A stretch of 44,117 nt of DNA from a virus, in the IMG/VR virus record IMGVR_UViG_3300024346_000136, positions 1 through 44,117 of that record; one strand, given 5' to 3'. A model generated the notes under the pieces. It saw only the letters and a list, made by a program, of their open reading frames with translations, did no database searches and was not told the DNA's origin. Position numbers and translations under genes: made by a program. Every line of letters begins with the position of its first letter. The stretch's first letter is position 1. Positions 1 to 7,461 of the stretch are shown here, piece after piece.

Positions 1-23
1 TATTTAAAATGCTACCTTTTTAG
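1..23 (+). CDS. 3' end of RusA-like resolvase gene (partial)
   Basis: The first 23 bases are the last codons and TAG stop of the gene that is complete at 31447-31788; they match 31766-31788 exactly. The window therefore opens inside the last gene of the rightward replication block, and everything after 31788 is a second pass through the genome. Confidence 0.85.
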
Positions 24-42
24 ACAAAATTCACTCTTTAAA

Positions 43-71
43 ATAGGATATTAATTTTAATCCTATATTTG
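43..71 (+). promoter_or_regulatory. Promoter with overlapping inverted-repeat operator upstream of the XRE gene
   Basis: TATATTTG at 64-71 fits the Bacteroidota -7 element TAnnTTTG. A perfect 7-bp inverted repeat, ATAGGAT (43-49) and ATCCTAT (60-66) separated by 10 bp, overlaps its left edge. The same arrangement is kept in the divergent second copy at 31808-31836. Inference: operator for the XRE protein encoded just downstream (autoregulation). No clear -33 element is visible at the usual spacing. Confidence 0.65.
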
Positions 72-88
72 AATAAATAACAAACCAA

Positions 89-292
89 ATGAGCGTAGAA
101 GAAGGATTACTAATTAGAAGATCAAGAAAGAAAAGTGGATATACTCAGCTAGAACTATGCAAGAAGCTAGGTCTAAGTCATGCCCCTATCAATCAAGTTG
201 AGAATGGATGGGAGTCAATCAGCCTTTTTAACCTGCGCATGATCTGTGAGGCTATAGGGTTAGAAGTAGTAATCAGAGAAAGGAATGGCTAG
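89..292 (+). CDS. XRE/Cro-CI family HTH regulator
   Basis: 67-residue protein that is almost entirely one helix-turn-helix domain: residues about 7-60 carry the XRE pattern (SRKKSGYTQLELCKKLGLS, then PINQVENG as recognition region). There is no dimerisation or protease-like C-terminal domain, so it resembles a small Cro-like regulator more than a CI repressor. It starts at ATG after an A-rich leader without Shine-Dalgarno, downstream of a TAnnTTTG promoter with an overlapping palindrome, which suggests autoregulation. It is the first gene of a rightward cluster and overlaps the next gene by 8 bases. No integrase is seen, so a lysogeny switch is not implied. Confidence 0.85.
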   Translation: MSVEEGLLIRRSRKKSGYTQLELCKKLGLSHAPINQVENGWESISLFNLRMICEAIGLEVVIRERNG

Positions 293-536
293 AACCCTGC
301 CCAAATCCAAGCTAGATTATTCTATTGAGATCCGCTATAAGGAATCAAGCGGTCAATGGTCTGCATGGATGAATAAAGGGAAAGGCAGCTTTCAAAGTAT
401 TGAGATAGTACAAAGGCAAATAAGACTTCTAGCGGCTTCATATTACGGCCGACAGAAGGAGATACGGTTTGAATGGAATGGATGGCTATGTGATTTTGCA
501 GGGCAGCCCACAGGCGAAGTAATAAGCCTGAAATGA
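285..536 (+). CDS. Small protein of unknown function
   Basis: 83 residues, not recognised. It is rich in aromatic and basic residues (GQWSAWMNKGKGSF at about 23-36, EIRFEWNGWLCDFAG near 59-73) and looks like a compact beta-rich fold. It overlaps the upstream XRE gene by 8 bases and the downstream sigma-like gene by 4 (ATGA), so it belongs to the same transcript. A divergent copy at 32150 keeps the reading frame with mainly conservative changes, supporting that it is a real gene. Confidence 0.7.
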   Translation: MARTLPKSKLDYSIEIRYKESSGQWSAWMNKGKGSFQSIEIVQRQIRLLAASYYGRQKEIRFEWNGWLCDFAGQPTGEVISLK

Positions 537-1018
537 AAGCGATTGGATGGCTATACGATCAGGAGTTCAAATATGTATTTCAGAACATAGGTAAAGACCT
601 ATGGGAAGATCTCAGGCAAGAGGTAGCGGTCATAGTCCTAGAGTACGATTCAGAAAAAATAAGGGAACTAGAAGCCAAAGGAAAGCAGGTTTTCAAGTTT
701 TGGATAGTTCGGATCTGCTGCAATCAAACTAATTCAAAGTACGGGAAGTTCGGAAGGCTTTACGGAAGCCTTATACCTGTGGAAGATATAATGAAATTTG
801 TAAAAGAAGAACAGCCAATCGATAATAGTCAAGAGGTAGCGGATGCGATAGCAAAGATAGTGCAGGGCTTGTATTGGTATGATCAAGAGATACTCAAGAT
901 GTATGTGGAACTAGGATCAGTCCGGAAGGTATCAAAGCAAACAGGCATTCCGCATACTTCAATTTTTATAACAATTAAAAAAATAAGATCATGTATCAAA
1001 TCGCAGTTGGTGTACTAG
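533..1018 (+). CDS. Sigma-70-like / sigma-factor-related DNA-binding protein
   Basis: 161 residues. The N-terminal part (about 10-37, with DLWEDLRQEVAVIVLEY) resembles the region 2 helix of small ECF-type sigma factors (D-L-x-Q-E), and the C-terminal 50 residues end in a helix-turn-helix resembling region 4 (SVRKVSKQTGIPHTSIFITI, then KKIRSCI). Known role of that fold: promoter recognition with host RNA polymerase. Inference: an early-encoded transcription factor that redirects host polymerase to phage genes. Similarity is judged by eye; a terminase-small-like or other HTH protein remains possible. The last 28 bases overlap the next gene. Confidence 0.55.
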   Translation: MKAIGWLYDQEFKYVFQNIGKDLWEDLRQEVAVIVLEYDSEKIRELEAKGKQVFKFWIVRICCNQTNSKYGKFGRLYGSLIPVEDIMKFVKEEQPIDNSQEVADAIAKIVQGLYWYDQEILKMYVELGSVRKVSKQTGIPHTSIFITIKKIRSCIKSQLVY

Positions 1019-1257
1019 GGTCGGTGGGGTTAACCCTGCTGTACTTTTACATCATAAATATTCCTGCTTTATTTACCAAGTTTACAAAGCGAAAACTAGT
1101 CAAGCCTTTTAGCTGCTCCTTTTGTATGTCCTTTTGGATCAGCCTATTTTATCTAGTCTTAAAAACGGATTTGCTTTCTGCAATATTTATAAGTAGCGCA
1201 GTCCCCTTTATTTACCTTTGGATTGAACAATATTTAACTAACAAATTTGAACTATGA
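991..1257 (+). CDS. Small membrane protein with CxxC motif (DUF1360-like)
   Basis: 88 residues with hydrophobic stretches at about 3-25, 46-58 and 62-80, and a CSFCMSFW motif near residue 42, which resembles the CPFC-x-x-x-W signature of DUF1360 membrane proteins. Function unknown. It overlaps its neighbours on both sides (28 bases upstream, ATGA downstream). The copy at 32856 differs over the first ~35 residues and is identical afterwards: the boundary of the identical block (position 1092) lies inside this gene. Confidence 0.65.
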   Translation: MYQIAVGVLGSVGLTLLYFYIINIPALFTKFTKRKLVKPFSCSFCMSFWISLFYLVLKTDLLSAIFISSAVPFIYLWIEQYLTNKFEL

Positions 1258-1607
1258 CACCAGAAGATTTAGAATTATTCAAGAAGCACATGCCCCTGTA
1301 CGAAAGCTACAAGAAGCATGCATTTATCCGTAATTATGACAAGGAAGTCTACACAGAATTAATCCACCTATACACTACCTATGTTTCACCTAAGCATAAC
1401 TTCAGCCATTGGTGCAGTAGCTGTCGGATGGAGTTAGTTAACTACTTGTATGGGTGGTACACGAACGAAGAAAATACTACTTGGTATCGGCAGCAAAGCG
1501 AAGAAAGTGCCGAAATATTGGAGGGGCTAGATGCGGCATTTGATGAAATAGAAAAGATAATTGAAAGCACTCCTGCAAAAAGAGGAAGAAAACCTAAAAC
1601 CACATAA
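1254..1607 (+). CDS. Unknown protein with AT-hook-like basic tail
   Basis: 117 residues, not recognised. Mostly helical in appearance, with a WCSSC cysteine pair near residue 53 and a basic end (AKRGRKPKTT) whose RGRKP resembles an AT-hook minor-groove binding motif. This hints at DNA binding but does not prove it. It starts at an ATGA overlap with the membrane protein gene and is followed after one base by the next start. Confidence 0.6.
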   Translation: MTPEDLELFKKHMPLYESYKKHAFIRNYDKEVYTELIHLYTTYVSPKHNFSHWCSSCRMELVNYLYGWYTNEENTTWYRQQSEESAEILEGLDAAFDEIEKIIESTPAKRGRKPKTT

Positions 1608-1608
1608 C

Positions 1609-1896
1609 ATGGACACCAAACCAAAAATAAGACTAGGCAACGGAAAGAAAAGAAGTGACTCTTGGCTGACTGCTGCGATATGCCTATCTGATTGCCATGC
1701 GCACGCCTACACCTACAACGGGAAGACTTATGTGAATGTGAATATCAACATTTTTGATAAGCCAAATGACTTCGGCAAGGATGTGGCTATTACCCTAAAC
1801 GATTACAAAAAGGAAGAAAATAACAATTCACAGGTTAACAAGATGCCTACTGCTCTTGCACCTGTACAGGAAGAAGAATACGATCTACCATTTTAA
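1609..1896 (+). CDS. Small protein with SSB-like acidic C-terminal tip
   Basis: 95 residues from the ATG at 1609, chosen because an in-frame upstream extension would lie entirely inside the previous gene. The centre (about 17-65) contains alternating hydrophobic residues typical of a small beta barrel (KTYVNVNINIFDKPNDFGKD), and the protein ends EEEYDLPF. Bacterial single-stranded-DNA-binding proteins end in a similar acidic tip (D-[LI]-P-F) that recruits replication and repair enzymes. Inference: small ssDNA-binding or SSB-tip-mimicking protein. No canonical SSB domain could be confirmed by eye. Confidence 0.5.
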   Translation: MDTKPKIRLGNGKKRSDSWLTAAICLSDCHAHAYTYNGKTYVNVNINIFDKPNDFGKDVAITLNDYKKEENNNSQVNKMPTALAPVQEEEYDLPF

Positions 1897-1907
1897 TAAA
1901 CCAAACC

Positions 1908-2102
1908 ATGTCAAACTTTCAATTAAATTTTAACAGCGAAAAAAAAGTGATCAGCATCACCCTTGACAATGAAGACGGAATCTTTGATCTCGCACATTTG
2001 TTTAAGAAGCTGCTAGACGATGCAGGGATCGCTAATAGCCTGGAAGAAAAGGACATCACACCTGTAGAACCTTTGCAAGTAGCCAACGAAAAACTAGACT
2101 AA
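1908..2102 (+). CDS. Small acidic protein, unknown
   Basis: 64 residues, not recognised. A beta-like start (FQLNFNSEKKVISITLD) is followed by a helix (LAHLFKKLLDDAGI) and an acidic tail. It is preceded by a typical A-rich leader (ataaaccaaacc then ATG) and its stop codon overlaps the start of the ParB-like gene by one base, so translation is probably coupled. Confidence 0.6.
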   Translation: MSNFQLNFNSEKKVISITLDNEDGIFDLAHLFKKLLDDAGIANSLEEKDITPVEPLQVANEKLD

Positions 2103-2725
2103 TGGAGATCAAGATCGTTAAGCTATCGGAGGTCAAGAGCAATCCAAATAACCCTAGGATTATCAAGGATGATAAGTTTAAAAAGCTAGTCAAATCTATT
2201 CAGGAGTTTCCAAAGATGCTTGAGATTAGGCCTATTGTGGTGAACGCTGATATGATAGTCCTAGGGGGAAACATGAGGCTAAAGGCCTGCAAGGAAGCAG
2301 GGCTGAAGGAAGTACCGGTGATCTTTGCGCATGACCTCACAGAGGAAGAACAGAAGCAGTTTATCATCAAGGACAATGTAGGCTTCGGTGAGTGGGACTG
2401 GGACATGATTGCTAATGAATGGGATGAATTAACACTAGAAGAATGGGGATTAGATCTTCCAATAGATGATAAGATAGATGAATTAGAAGAGGGTGAAACA
2501 TTAGATTTTGAACAGTCTGTTCAATTAATTCCGCCAAAAGAATATATTCTAATTATGGCAGATCCAAATTCTGAGGATTGGGAAGATTTAAAAAATGTTT
2601 TAAAGTTGAAAATGGTAAGGAGAGGAGGATATAAAGAAGGAAGCAAAGTAGATGCAATTAGTCTTGAACGGGTTTTATATTGGAATGATTTCAAAGAAAG
2701 ATATGCTGATAGCAATACCAAGTAA
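2102..2725 (+). CDS. ParB/Srx-like domain protein, partner of the downstream glycosyltransferase
   Basis: 207 residues. Residues 1-110 form a ParB-like nuclease/Srx domain: KIVKLSEVKSNPNNPR at the N-terminus and the GGNMRLKA motif (55-62) equivalent to the G-x-x-R active-site motif. The C-terminal third (about 145-200, with RRGGY and GSKVDA) is a separate conserved-looking region. ParB-like proteins of this kind occur in phages next to base-modifying enzymes and methyltransferases, where they are thought to act on nucleotides or DNA rather than in partition. G+C content drops sharply inside the gene near 2400, suggesting a recombination joint. It overlaps the next gene by 23 bases. Confidence 0.75.
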   Translation: MEIKIVKLSEVKSNPNNPRIIKDDKFKKLVKSIQEFPKMLEIRPIVVNADMIVLGGNMRLKACKEAGLKEVPVIFAHDLTEEEQKQFIIKDNVGFGEWDWDMIANEWDELTLEEWGLDLPIDDKIDELEEGETLDFEQSVQLIPPKEYILIMADPNSEDWEDLKNVLKLKMVRRGGYKEGSKVDAISLERVLYWNDFKERYADSNTK

Positions 2726-3419
2726 AAACAGAGCAGGAAAAACAACTACCAATAAAATACTGCCAAATATTGGTACTTTTTTTGTACCTGAAAGTGAATT
2801 ACATCAATACAACTACATAAAAAATGTAGTAGGTGTACCTAGTTCAGTTCAGGGAATAACTCAAACAAGGAATTGGATTTTAAAAAACACAGAAGAAAAG
2901 TGGGTAGTATTTCTTGATGATGATGCAAAATATGTAGGGTATACTGAAATGGGTAGAACTCAGGCAAAAAAGAAACATATTTCAGATGAAGGATTTTGGG
3001 CGGAAGAATTTGTCAAAGCATTTGATTTATGTGAACAATTAAATTTTAAAATGTGGGGTTTTAAAACTGAGGCAGCCCCTAGATCTGTTCATCCGTATAA
3101 ACCAATACTAATGAAAACCTATATAACTGCAAGTTGTATGGGAATGGTTAATGATGGAGAATTTTATTTTGATGAAAATTTTAAAGTAAAGGAAGACTAT
3201 GAAATATGCCTTAGACATATAGTCAAATATGGGGGTGTTCTTGGTATTAGATATGTTCATTGGGAAAATGAACATTGGAAAACTGAAGGAGGATGCAAAG
3301 ACTATAGGACTGTAGATATGGAAAGGGATGCAATAAAAAAACTAAATAAGTTGTATCCTGGAATGATCAGAAGTGCAAAAAGAAAGGCAAACACTTTTAC
3401 TATTCAATTAAACCTTTGA
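2703..3419 (+). CDS. TAGT-like DNA-base glycosyltransferase (GT-A fold)
   Basis: 238 residues from ATG 2703; an upstream in-frame start at 2652 lies deeper inside the ParB gene. It opens with a beta strand (MLIAIPSKNRAGK) and carries VVFLDDDAKYVG at 68-79, whose DDD (72-74) fits the metal/nucleotide-sugar DxD motif of GT-A glycosyltransferases; QTRNWIL (54-60) and EDYEICLR also fit the TET-associated glycosyltransferase family. Such enzymes are predicted to glycosylate modified bases in phage DNA, and they often sit beside ParB-like genes, as here. Strongly AT-rich compared with flanking genes. The acceptor base is not evident; no TET/JBP or hydroxymethylase gene was recognised in the window. 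Confidence 0.68.
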   Translation: MLIAIPSKNRAGKTTTNKILPNIGTFFVPESELHQYNYIKNVVGVPSSVQGITQTRNWILKNTEEKWVVFLDDDAKYVGYTEMGRTQAKKKHISDEGFWAEEFVKAFDLCEQLNFKMWGFKTEAAPRSVHPYKPILMKTYITASCMGMVNDGEFYFDENFKVKEDYEICLRHIVKYGGVLGIRYVHWENEHWKTEGGCKDYRTVDMERDAIKKLNKLYPGMIRSAKRKANTFTIQLNL

Positions 3420-3444
3420 CCAATATTGCACAAAAATAAACAAT

Positions 3445-3780
3445 ATGAAAAAGCCTGATAGATCCGTGATAGAGAAAGCAATTGTGAAGGCACTTGGTAA
3501 CCTTTCTACAGCCTCAAAGTCTTTGGGGGTAGAAAGGGCTACACTTTACAAATGGATTGAGCAGGAGGGCTTAGAAGAGGCTGTACAGGAAGGGAGAAAT
3601 AAGAGGCTTGACTTTGCCGAATCTATGCTCGATAAAGGGATGCTAGAGGGTAATATGACTGCGGTTATTTTTTACTTGAAAACACAGGGGAAATCTAGGG
3701 GCTATATCGAAAGACAGGAAATAACAGGCGCAGACGGGAAGAAACTATTTGAAGTAAAAATAGTTGATGACAGCAACTAG
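3445..3780 (+). CDS. Terminase small subunit
   Basis: 111 residues. An N-terminal helix-turn-helix (about 12-37, NLSTASKSLGVERATLYKWI) recognises DNA, and the C-terminal part contains FYLKTQGKSRGYIERQEI, a pattern frequent in terminase small subunits, followed by ITGADGKKL. Role: binds the packaging site and the large subunit. The stop codon lies 14 bases inside the next gene, which encodes the large subunit, confirming the pair. Confidence 0.8.
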   Translation: MKKPDRSVIEKAIVKALGNLSTASKSLGVERATLYKWIEQEGLEEAVQEGRNKRLDFAESMLDKGMLEGNMTAVIFYLKTQGKSRGYIERQEITGADGKKLFEVKIVDDSN

Positions 3781-4927
3781 TATCAAAACAAATAAGGTAT
3801 TCCGCCACCTTGAGAGTAGCAAATCAAAGATAGTAGTACAGCAAGGTGGCACTAGATCAGGGAAGACCTATAATATTCTTCTTTGGATTATTTTTTCATA
3901 CTGCCAAAGAAACGAAGGTAAGATTATCACAATATGCAGGAAGACCTACCCGGCTTTGAGGGGTACTGTCATGCGTGACTTCCTAACCATCCTGAAGGAT
4001 CACGAGATATACTCTGAAGATGACCACAGCAAGACAGCATCTGAATACAAGTTAAACAGCAACACGATAGAATTCATCTCACTTGATATGCCTCAAAAAA
4101 TCAGGGGTAGAAAGCGAGATCTACTTTTTTGTAATGAGGCTAATGAATTAACCTTTGAAGATTGGCAGCAGTTGCTTTTCCGTACAAATGAGAAGGTGAT
4201 CATTGACTTCAACCCTTCAGAGGAATTTCATTGGATATATGATCAGGTGCTACCTAGAAAGGATGTGGAATTCTATCAGACTACCTACAAGGATAACCCT
4301 TTCCTGGGGGCTGAGATCAAAGCAGAGATTGAAAGACTCAAGGAAATAGATGAAAACTATTGGAGGGTCTACGGCTTAGGAGAACGGGGGCAGGCTAGAT
4401 CCCTAGTATATACTTTCTCAACTACCAAAGAAATCCCAAAGGAAGCAAAGCTAGTAAGCTACGGCCTTGACTTTGGTTACTCAAGTGATCCTACTAGCTT
4501 GGTGAGAACCTACATTTTAGATGATAATATGTATGTCGATGAATTGTTATATCGCACAGGCATGACCAATCAGGACATAGCAAACGAAATGAAAGTATTG
4601 GGGTTAAATCGCAGTAATGAAATCTATGCCGATTCAGCAGAGCCGAAAAGTATTGAGGAGATATATAGGATGGGATGGAATGTAAAGCCTACCATTAAAG
4701 GATCTATCAACATAGGCATTGACATAATCAGGAGATACAAGCTGATCGCAACCGAAAGCAGCTTTAACCTGATCAAAGAATTAAGGAACTACAAATACAT
4801 AGAAGATAAAAACGGCTTACTAACCAACAAGCCTGTAGATAATTTCAATCACGCCTTGGATGCCCTGCGCTATTCGGTAGTCAATAAGATTTCAAAGAGT
4901 CATTTGGGCAGGTACTCCTTCAGATAA
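3767..4927 (+). CDS. Terminase large subunit (ATPase and nuclease)
   Basis: 386 residues from ATG 3767 (a TTG three bases upstream is also in frame). Walker A is GGTRSGKT at 27-34, Walker B LLFCNEA at 119-125. The C-terminal RNase H-like nuclease carries its acidic residues in YGLDFGYSSD (D235), IYADSAEP (D289) and NHALDALRY (D365). This is a complete motor that translocates DNA into the prohead and cuts it. Length is slightly short of the usual 400-500. It is separated from the portal gene by about 12.5 kb of tail genes, an uncommon order. Confidence 0.93.
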   Translation: MTATSIKTNKVFRHLESSKSKIVVQQGGTRSGKTYNILLWIIFSYCQRNEGKIITICRKTYPALRGTVMRDFLTILKDHEIYSEDDHSKTASEYKLNSNTIEFISLDMPQKIRGRKRDLLFCNEANELTFEDWQQLLFRTNEKVIIDFNPSEEFHWIYDQVLPRKDVEFYQTTYKDNPFLGAEIKAEIERLKEIDENYWRVYGLGERGQARSLVYTFSTTKEIPKEAKLVSYGLDFGYSSDPTSLVRTYILDDNMYVDELLYRTGMTNQDIANEMKVLGLNRSNEIYADSAEPKSIEEIYRMGWNVKPTIKGSINIGIDIIRRYKLIATESSFNLIKELRNYKYIEDKNGLLTNKPVDNFNHALDALRYSVVNKISKSHLGRYSFR

Positions 4928-4959
4928 AAACATCAAACCAATAAAATATATTTAAAGCC

Positions 4960-5562
4960 ATGTGGGACAAATTAACGGTCGGGCAGTTTATAACCTTGTA
5001 CGATATCGAGGTGAACGCAAATTTAAACATAATCGAGAAGCAGCAGAAAATGCTAGCGGTGATCGACGGTAAAAATGAGCGGGATTACGATGACTACAAG
5101 TACAGGGATTTAATCAAAGAGTATGGTGAAAAGCTATCTTTCTTTGATAATTTGCCTGAGACTAAGCCTGTCGACTATCTCCAAGTAGGGGATAACCGAT
5201 ACAAGTTTTGTTATGAAGTAAACGAAATCACGGCAGGGCAGTATATAGATATTCTAGCCTTTAGCGGTGAGATCATGCAGCTTAACAAGATTGCTGCCTG
5301 CTTCTTTCTACCCATGAAGGGCAAAAGATACCAAGGCTATGGGGTAGTGCCTCATGAGGTGGTGGCGGATGATTTGCTAGAAGCTAATTTCTTGCAAGTT
5401 TACGGGTGCATGCTTTTTTTTTGTCAATTATTCAACGAGTTAATAAGCAGTACCATAACCTCCTCAATCCAGAACAAGGAGATGGCGGAGAAGGCAGCCC
5501 GTTTATGGAACGTTGGGGGTGGGTATTTAGCACTAAACAGGTCGCAGACTTCAGCAATATAA
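4960..5562 (+). CDS. Tail assembly chaperone-like protein, zero-frame product
   Basis: 200 residues, starting MWDKLTVGQF. The body is helical and acidic, as in tail assembly chaperones; not a confident family match. Two features suggest a programmed frameshift gene like lambda G/GT: a T9 run (5414-5422) giving a T-TTT-TTT heptamer in the reading frame, and a second open frame (-1) that continues to 5687 with a well-formed sequence. The last ~15 residues of the zero frame (GGGYLALNRSQTSAI) look less protein-like than the -1 frame over the same bases. The identical second copy is at 36825. Confidence 0.65.
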   Translation: MWDKLTVGQFITLYDIEVNANLNIIEKQQKMLAVIDGKNERDYDDYKYRDLIKEYGEKLSFFDNLPETKPVDYLQVGDNRYKFCYEVNEITAGQYIDILAFSGEIMQLNKIAACFFLPMKGKRYQGYGVVPHEVVADDLLEANFLQVYGCMLFFCQLFNELISSTITSSIQNKEMAEKAARLWNVGGGYLALNRSQTSAI

Positions 5563-5687
5563 CGGTGAATCAAACCTACGATCTTAACGTGATCGAGTAC
5601 CTGAATTCATTAGCATATTTAAAGGATTATAACAAACACAAGGATTTAGAATATAAAAAATGGTCGTTGCAAGCCAAGCTAAAGTAG
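4960..5687 (+). CDS. -1 frameshift fusion of the tail assembly chaperone-like gene
   Basis: Predicted 242-residue product made by a -1 shift from the frame of 4960-5562 into the frame ending at 5687. Candidate slip sites are T-TTT-TTT at 5415-5421 and the G5 run in T-GGG-GGT at 5514-5520. Coding quality by eye favours the shift near the G run, because the zero frame still reads as a good helix up to EKAARLWN while the -1 frame reads WGWVFSTKQVADFSN and continues convincingly (NVIEYLNSLAYLKDYNKH). The extension overlaps the next gene by 28 bases. Both copies have the same bases, so a simple read error is less likely, though both come from one identical block. Confidence 0.55.
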
Positions 5688-6283
5688 ACGGTTTATTCAA
5701 TGTCAACGGGGTTAGATTAAACGCTAATCAATACATTCTCGATGTTGAGAATATGGCTGTTAATAATGTCAAAGATGCCATGCTAAAGCTAGGCGGAAAA
5801 ATTGTACTTAACCTAGCAAAGTATTCACCTAATGATCAAGGCACTCTAAACTCTTCTTATAAGGTGCTAGGAGTAAGTGAAACTAAGACAGGTTATAGGC
5901 TAGAAATTAGCGTAGGGGCTGAGTATTCAGATTACCAAGACAAAGGGGTAAAGGGTATTAAAAACACACGCAAGACCTACCCAAATGCAGAGGGCAGATA
6001 CTATCAATTTAAAACATATAGTATGCCTGTAGAAGCCTTGCAAAAATTAGAAGGGTGGATGAAAAGAAAAAATATGGAGATCGAAGCAACTAATTTAATT
6101 GAGGGGCGCAATATGCTACCACAGATTTCAAGTAGTGCAAAGCGATTAGCTTACTATATTAAAAAATACGGTATTGAAGGAAAGCAATTTATAAAAAAGT
6201 CAATCAATGAATCAATTCCAGATTTCAATGTTGATGTGCAATCCATTGGAGCAGACTCACTAACTTTAAGAATAAGCAAATGA
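5660..6283 (+). CDS. Tail completion / HK97 gp10-like protein
   Basis: 207 residues. The segment LEISVGAEYSDYQDKGVKG (about 82-100) is the region seen in HK97 gp10-like and related neck or tail completion proteins, where a beta strand precedes an x-Y-A/S-x-Y-x-x-x-G pattern. A second conserved-looking part is RLAYYIKKYGIEGKQFIKKS near the C-terminus. Likely at the head-tail junction. It overlaps the frameshifted chaperone-like frame upstream by 28 bases and the next gene by 4 (ATGA). Confidence 0.55.
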   Translation: MVVASQAKVDGLFNVNGVRLNANQYILDVENMAVNNVKDAMLKLGGKIVLNLAKYSPNDQGTLNSSYKVLGVSETKTGYRLEISVGAEYSDYQDKGVKGIKNTRKTYPNAEGRYYQFKTYSMPVEALQKLEGWMKRKNMEIEATNLIEGRNMLPQISSSAKRLAYYIKKYGIEGKQFIKKSINESIPDFNVDVQSIGADSLTLRISK

Positions 6284-7461
6284 TAACCCTAGTCCAACCT
6301 ACCAATAGTATCCTGCCTGCATTCAATCGTATCAACTACACGATCAGCAGCAACAACGCAAACCTATCAGGCTTCAAATATGTGGTGAAGGTTTTCAATA
6401 TTGCAAACGAGTTAATCACTCAGGCATTCTATGACTCCCCGGCTAACCCTGCGGATTCTGTCGAGTTTGATGTGAGCAAATTTGTATCTGTAAACTTTAC
6501 TTATTCAAGTGGATTCTATCAGGTAGCAACATCGGCTAGCAATACCAACATAATCAAAGGCTACTATCTTAAATGCTATGAATACTACGAGGTTGCAGGG
6601 GTGTTTCAGATCGTCTCAGCTTCAGAGGTGGTAAGTGCTACCAAGTATGCCTTGGCTGCTTCTTTGCCTTTGCTAGAAGAAAATAGTTTTGCTACGGATC
6701 TAAGTCAATACAACGGGGTAAGCAATACAAACTACCTACCACTAAGCGAATGGACTACGATCAAAGCAAGGGAAACCGATGCGACAATATTCGGCTTCCT
6801 TAATACAAACCTTTTGACTAACTGCGAACTACTAGTAACCTATGCAAATGCTACTACATCGACCTACTATATCACACCTGCTGCGGTTGCTACTCCAAGC
6901 GTCACCTACATACAGATAACACCTTTGACCTATGGGGGAAGCATCGACAATATTCAGGTCTTTGCAAATTGGAATAACGGATCAGCAAGGCGGGCAAAGT
7001 TTGCAACTATCTACATTCAGTCCTGCGGTAAATTTGACCCTATGCGCTTGGCTTACTTAAACAAGTACGGTGTTTATGACTTCTTTAATTTTGACCTAGT
7101 AAGCAAGACTACCTTTGATGTAGAAAAGAAAGGATACGAGAGGAACTACTCAGGTAGCATCTATGAAGCCGATGGGGTAAGGGTTAAAAATATCAATCCA
7201 ATCTACTACACAAAGGAAACCCAAAAGTGGAAGATCATAAGCGACTATTTAACGGATGCACAAGCCGAAATCCTGCGGGAGTTGTACTCGTCCCCTTTGG
7301 TATACATGAACTTGGTGAATGATAACTACATCAGCCCGTCATGGATACCTGCGAAGCCTACAGCGACCTCCTACGAGGTTAAAAAGACTGCGGTGGATAA
7401 AGTATTCAATATTGAACTAGACCTTGAATTTCAGCTTATAAACAATCGACAGGTAATATGA
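6280..7461 (+). CDS. Putative distal tail / minor tail protein
   Basis: 393 residues, beta-rich throughout with many Thr, Ser, Asn and aromatic residues and no catalytic motif that I recognise. It begins MITLVQPTNSILPAFNRINY. Position between a tail completion protein and the large hub-like protein, with ATGA overlaps on both sides, supports a baseplate or tail-tip role. Exact assignment (distal tail versus adaptor) is inference from order only. Confidence 0.5.
   Translation: MITLVQPTNSILPAFNRINYTISSNNANLSGFKYVVKVFNIANELITQAFYDSPANPADSVEFDVSKFVSVNFTYSSGFYQVATSASNTNIIKGYYLKCYEYYEVAGVFQIVSASEVVSATKYALAASLPLLEENSFATDLSQYNGVSNTNYLPLSEWTTIKARETDATIFGFLNTNLLTNCELLVTYANATTSTYYITPAAVATPSVTYIQITPLTYGGSIDNIQVFANWNNGSARRAKFATIYIQSCGKFDPMRLAYLNKYGVYDFFNFDLVSKTTFDVEKKGYERNYSGSIYEADGVRVKNINPIYYTKETQKWKIISDYLTDAQAEILRELYSSPLVYMNLVNDNYISPSWIPAKPTATSYEVKKTAVDKVFNIELDLEFQLINNRQVI

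Noticed and set aside
89-292. CI-type lysogeny repressor
   Set aside because: Only a 67-residue HTH without a C-terminal domain, and no integrase; Cro-like early regulation is more likely.
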